Assembly: GCA_035452965.1 (NCBI GenBank)
Contig: DAOTCE010000009.1
Coordinates: forward strand, 62,001-126,000
Reading direction: 5' to 3'
From: Candidatus Paceibacterota bacterium
GTDB taxonomy: Bacteria; Verrucomicrobiota; Verrucomicrobiia; Limisphaerales; UBA8199
DNA: 64,000 nt
Shown: piece after piece, positions 61,365 through 64,000 of the stretch
Layout: every line of letters starts with the position of its first letter
Numbering within the stretch: position 1 is the first letter of the stretch
Translations under genes and position numbers: made by a program
Notes under the pieces: generated by a model
The model's database searches: none
The model's input: the letters and a program-made list of their open reading frames with translations, nothing else
Told to the model about the DNA's origin: nothing

Positions 61365-64000
61365 CTAATTGCCGCCCACAGTTCGGAACCTATAGTGCCC
61401 CGACGCCACGGCGAGCACCACCCGCGCCCCTTCCGCGCGCAGGAACTTCACCCCCTGCGCCTGCGCCAGCGGCCTGCCGCTCTCCGTCACGCCCGCCGCG
61501 TCGCGCGCCGGCACATACACCGTCGCCGTCGTGTTCGCCGGGATGGTCACCTCCAGGTTGAACTGCCCGCCCTCGGCCTTCCATGCGCTGGCGATGCGGC
61601 CGCGGATGGAATCGTAGTGCGCGCGCACCCAATCAATCGGTTTCTGGTCCGGGTTGCTGCCCGGCGAGGGCGGCGTAGGCCGAATGATGATGCGCTGGTA
61701 GCCCACCCCATCCGACTGGATGCCCGCCAGTTGTGAGAACATCCACTCGCAAACCGCGCCGAAGGCGTAGTGCGAAAACGAGTTCATCTCCGCGTTCTGT
61801 TTGCCGCCGAATCCTTTGTCCTTGGTGTAGCTGTTCCAGCGTTCCCAGATGGTCGTCGCCCCCTGCTCGATCTCGTAGCCCCACGACGGATATTTCCGGC
61901 TCTGCAACAGCCGCACCGCCAAGTCCGATTGCCCGGTCGCCGACAGCACCGGCAGCAGCGGTCGCGTCCCCAGGAATCCCGTGCTCATCCGCCCGTCGTT
62001 GTCCTCGATCTTCTTCGCCAACCGCGCCCCCGCAGCCGCGCGGGAATTTTCCGGCAGCAGGTCCATGTAGAGCGCCAGCGCGTAGGCGGTCTGCGTGTCC
62101 ACCGACAGCGCGCCGTCCGGCTTCATATACTTCCGGTTGAACGCGGCTTTGATCTTGGCCACCAACTCGCGGTACTCCGCCGCCTCCTTGCTCTTGCCGA
62201 TGGCCTCGGCCATTTCGGCCATCAGCTTCGCCGAGTAGGCGAAGTAGGCGGTGTCTATATAATCAATGGGCGTCTTCTCATTCACCGACAGCCAGTCGCC
62301 CCACTCGTTGCCGTGGGCGACGCCGAGGAACTCCTTGCTCGCGCCCTTTCGCCAAGCAATAAACCGGGTCATCGGCTCCCAGCAACGCTCGATCACCCGC
62401 GTGTCACCGTAGGCCTGCCAGATCGTCCACGGGCAGATCACCCCCGCGTCGCACCACGCCGTCCCGAAATCCCACCCGTGCTGGAACGGGTACGGCGCGT
62501 AGCCCGGGAAGGCCCCGCTCGGCCGCTGCGATTCCATCAGCTCCCGCAGCCACTTGGTGTAGAACGCCGCCACGTCCGCGTTATACACCGCCGTCCCCAC
62601 ATACGCCTGCGCGTCCCCCGTCCATCCGAACCGCTCGTCCCGCTGCGGGCAATCCGTCGGCAGGTCCAGGAAGTTCGCCCGCTGCGTCCACACCACGTTC
62701 TTGAACAGCCGGTTCACCATCGGGTCCGAGCACTCGAACCCGCTCGTCAGCGGCGTGTCCGAATGCAGCACAATGCCCGTAATCGCGTCCAGTCCCGGCT
62801 CGCCCGGGTAACCCGTCAGCTCCACATACTGGAACCCGTGGAACGTAAACCGCGGCACATACGTCTCCCCCGCGGGGTCGCCGCGCAACACGTAGTAGTC
62901 CGTCGCCCGCGCCTTGCGCAGATTCTCCGTCATCAACTGCCCATCCGGATGCAACATCTCGCCGTAGCGCAGCCGCACCCGTGTCCCCGCCGGCCCCTTC
63001 ACCTTCAGCCGCACCACGCCCGCGAAGTTCTGCCCCAGGTTGAAAATCTGCACGCCATTGGTCGGCGAAGTCATCCCCGCCGGCTTGAGCTCCTCCGTCG
63101 CCCGCACTGGCACGCCCGGAAACGCCTCCAGCTTCGGCGGCCGCTTGAATCCCAAATCCACCTCGCGCCCCTCGATCTTCGGCCCCTTGCCGTCCGCCGC
63201 GGGATTCCGGAACTCGTAGAACTTCGCCTTCGCCGGCCCGTTCTCCTCCGCGCGAATGGCCGCCTCCCACTTGCTGTCGTCGAATCCCGCCGTCGCCCAG
63301 CCCTTCATCTCCTGCCGCGCGTCATAGCTCTCGCCCATCAGGAAATCCGCCTCCTGCGCCGGCCCCGCGCCGGTCACCTTCCACGACCCATCCGTCGCCA
63401 CCGTCTCGCGCGACCCGTCCGCATACTCGATTTCGAGCTGCGCCATCAGGGCTGGTGTCTTGCCGTAAGTGGAACGGCCGATCGCCTCCGTCCCGATCCC
63501 CGTCAGCAGCCCGAATCCGATGTATCCGGAATACCACCCGTCCGCCACCCATGCCCCCAGCGCGTTGGCCCCGCGCCGCACCAGCCCCGTCACGTCATAC
63601 GTGTTGTAGTAGGCCCGCTGGTGATAATCGCACCAGCCCGGAGCAAACCACTCATCCCCCACACGCCGGCCGTTCAGATGCAATTCATAGATGCCCAGCG
63701 CCGTCGCGTAAATCGTCGCCCGGCGCACTTCGCGGGAGGCGGCGAACTCCTTCCGATACTGCCGCGCCGCCGGCAAATACAGCGGCTCCTTGAACTTGTG
63801 CACCGGCGCCTTGTCCCGGAAGCTGATATACTCCGCCTGCCAATCCTTTGCCTTCAAAAGCCCCATGGACCACCGCGCCGGCTCGCTCCATTCCGACGCC
63901 TTGCCGTCCTTGTCCCACACCTTCACCTTCCAATAACACCGCTGCCGCGAACTCAGCCTTTTGCCGTCATAGACGACCCCCACTGTCTCGCTGCTCTTCA
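61365..64000 (-). CDS. Alpha-L-rhamnosidase (GH78), 5' end beyond the window
   Basis: The frame covers 872 codons from GTG 63983 and stays open to 64000 (KSSETVGVVYDGKRL), so the start lies to the right. It has the rhamnosidase N-domain (RQYRKEFAASREVRRATIYAT and ALGIYELHLNGRRVGDEWFAPG) and the catalytic (alpha/alpha)6 barrel with LDLPTDCPQRDERFGWTGDAQ, where the acidic residues lie. The beta-sandwich C-domain ends TATVYVPARDA. It releases rhamnose from plant or bacterial glycans. It probably forms a polysaccharide-degrading locus with the broken sulfatase next to it. Confidence 0.92.
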   Translation of the reverse strand, partial: KSSETVGVVYDGKRLSSRQRCYWKVKVWDKDGKASEWSEPARWSMGLLKAKDWQAEYISFRDKAPVHKFKEPLYLPAARQYRKEFAASREVRRATIYATALGIYELHLNGRRVGDEWFAPGWCDYHQRAYYNTYDVTGLVRRGANALGAWVADGWYSGYIGFGLLTGIGTEAIGRSTYGKTPALMAQLEIEYADGSRETVATDGSWKVTGAGPAQEADFLMGESYDARQEMKGWATAGFDDSKWEAAIRAEENGPAKAKFYEFRNPAADGKGPKIEGREVDLGFKRPPKLEAFPGVPVRATEELKPAGMTSPTNGVQIFNLGQNFAGVVRLKVKGPAGTRVRLRYGEMLHPDGQLMTENLRKARATDYYVLRGDPAGETYVPRFTFHGFQYVELTGYPGEPGLDAITGIVLHSDTPLTSGFECSDPMVNRLFKNVVWTQRANFLDLPTDCPQRDERFGWTGDAQAYVGTAVYNADVAAFYTKWLRELMESQRPSGAFPGYAPYPFQHGWDFGTAWCDAGVICPWTIWQAYGDTRVIERCWEPMTRFIAWRKGASKEFLGVAHGNEWGDWLSVNEKTPIDYIDTAYFAYSAKLMAEMAEAIGKSKEAAEYRELVAKIKAAFNRKYMKPDGALSVDTQTAYALALYMDLLPENSRAAAGARLAKKIEDNDGRMSTGFLGTRPLLPVLSATGQSDLAVRLLQSRKYPSWGYEIEQGATTIWERWNSYTKDKGFGGKQNAEMNSFSHYAFGAVCEWMFSQLAGIQSDGVGYQRIIIRPTPPSPGSNPDQKPIDWVRAHYDSIRGRIASAWKAEGGQFNLEVTIPANTTATVYVPARDAAGVTESGRPLAQAQGVKFLRAEGARVVLAVASGHYRFRTVGGN

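Overview
This 64-kb window is high-GC bacterial DNA. Its gene content suggests a Verrucomicrobiota-type chromosome (perhaps the Pedosphaera/Limisphaera group): a large GH78 rhamnosidase, a sulfatase remnant, a half-length CarB, PVC-type tyrosine recombinases and GC-rich intergenic repeats. That assignment is an inference; no 16S gene or other decisive marker is present.

Positions 1-18.6 kb form a defence island on the + strand. A compact operon opens with the end of hsdS and closes with hsdR plus a YgjP-like metallopeptidase. Between them sits a four-gene insert: a DUF6602 PD-(D/E)XK-like protein, a CD-NTase ending in glycine, an E2-like protein (a short type II, E2-only CBASS layout) and a PHP-domain/SMC-like ATPase. 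A complete Wadjet operon (jetABCD) follows directly. Next comes an AbiEi/AbiEii-like pair with two small genes, one a tandem duplication of a domain resembling the RNA polymerase alpha CTD. The AbiE block is flanked by two direct copies of a ~250-bp non-coding repeat.

Positions 19-44.6 kb look like an integrative conjugative element. A MORN-like protein and a ClpB-D2-like AAA+ protein lie convergent at its left. Then comes a P/T-type type IV secretion operon (VirB2, B3, B4, lipoprotein, B5/TrbJ, B6/TrbL, B8, B9, B10, lipoprotein and small partners). It is split by a 4.5-kb block of opposite-strand metabolic genes: a nonsense-interrupted SDR, a cyclophilin-like protein, a cupin, an acetyltransferase, an alpha/beta hydrolase and an AraC regulator. 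Further right are an XRE regulator, a TnpV-like ORF that overlaps a 1719-aa methylase-helicase in another frame, a small winged-helix-like protein and a tyrosine recombinase next to tRNA-Cys(GCA), the probable attachment site. No relaxase, VirD4 or VirB11 is visible here. The defence island may be cargo of this element, but its left end lies outside the window.

Positions 44.8-52.5 kb are housekeeping chromosome on the minus strand (CarB half, PPK2, thiH-thiS-thiG), followed by a family 5 solute-binding lipoprotein on the + strand. A 40-bp perfect palindrome lies between thiH and the transporter gene. At 52.45 kb a tRNA-Leu(GAG) is followed at once by a second tyrosine recombinase, whose 3' end abuts the 5' remnant of a secreted-protein gene. 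After a HEAT-like protein and a DUF4177-like protein comes a PLD-helicase-DUF3427 gene divergent from a WYL regulator, with an inverted repeat in the promoter gap. The right end holds decayed fragments (a frameshifted IPT/TIG protein fused tail-to-tail to a truncated sulfatase) and the 3' part of a GH78 alpha-L-rhamnosidase that runs off the window.
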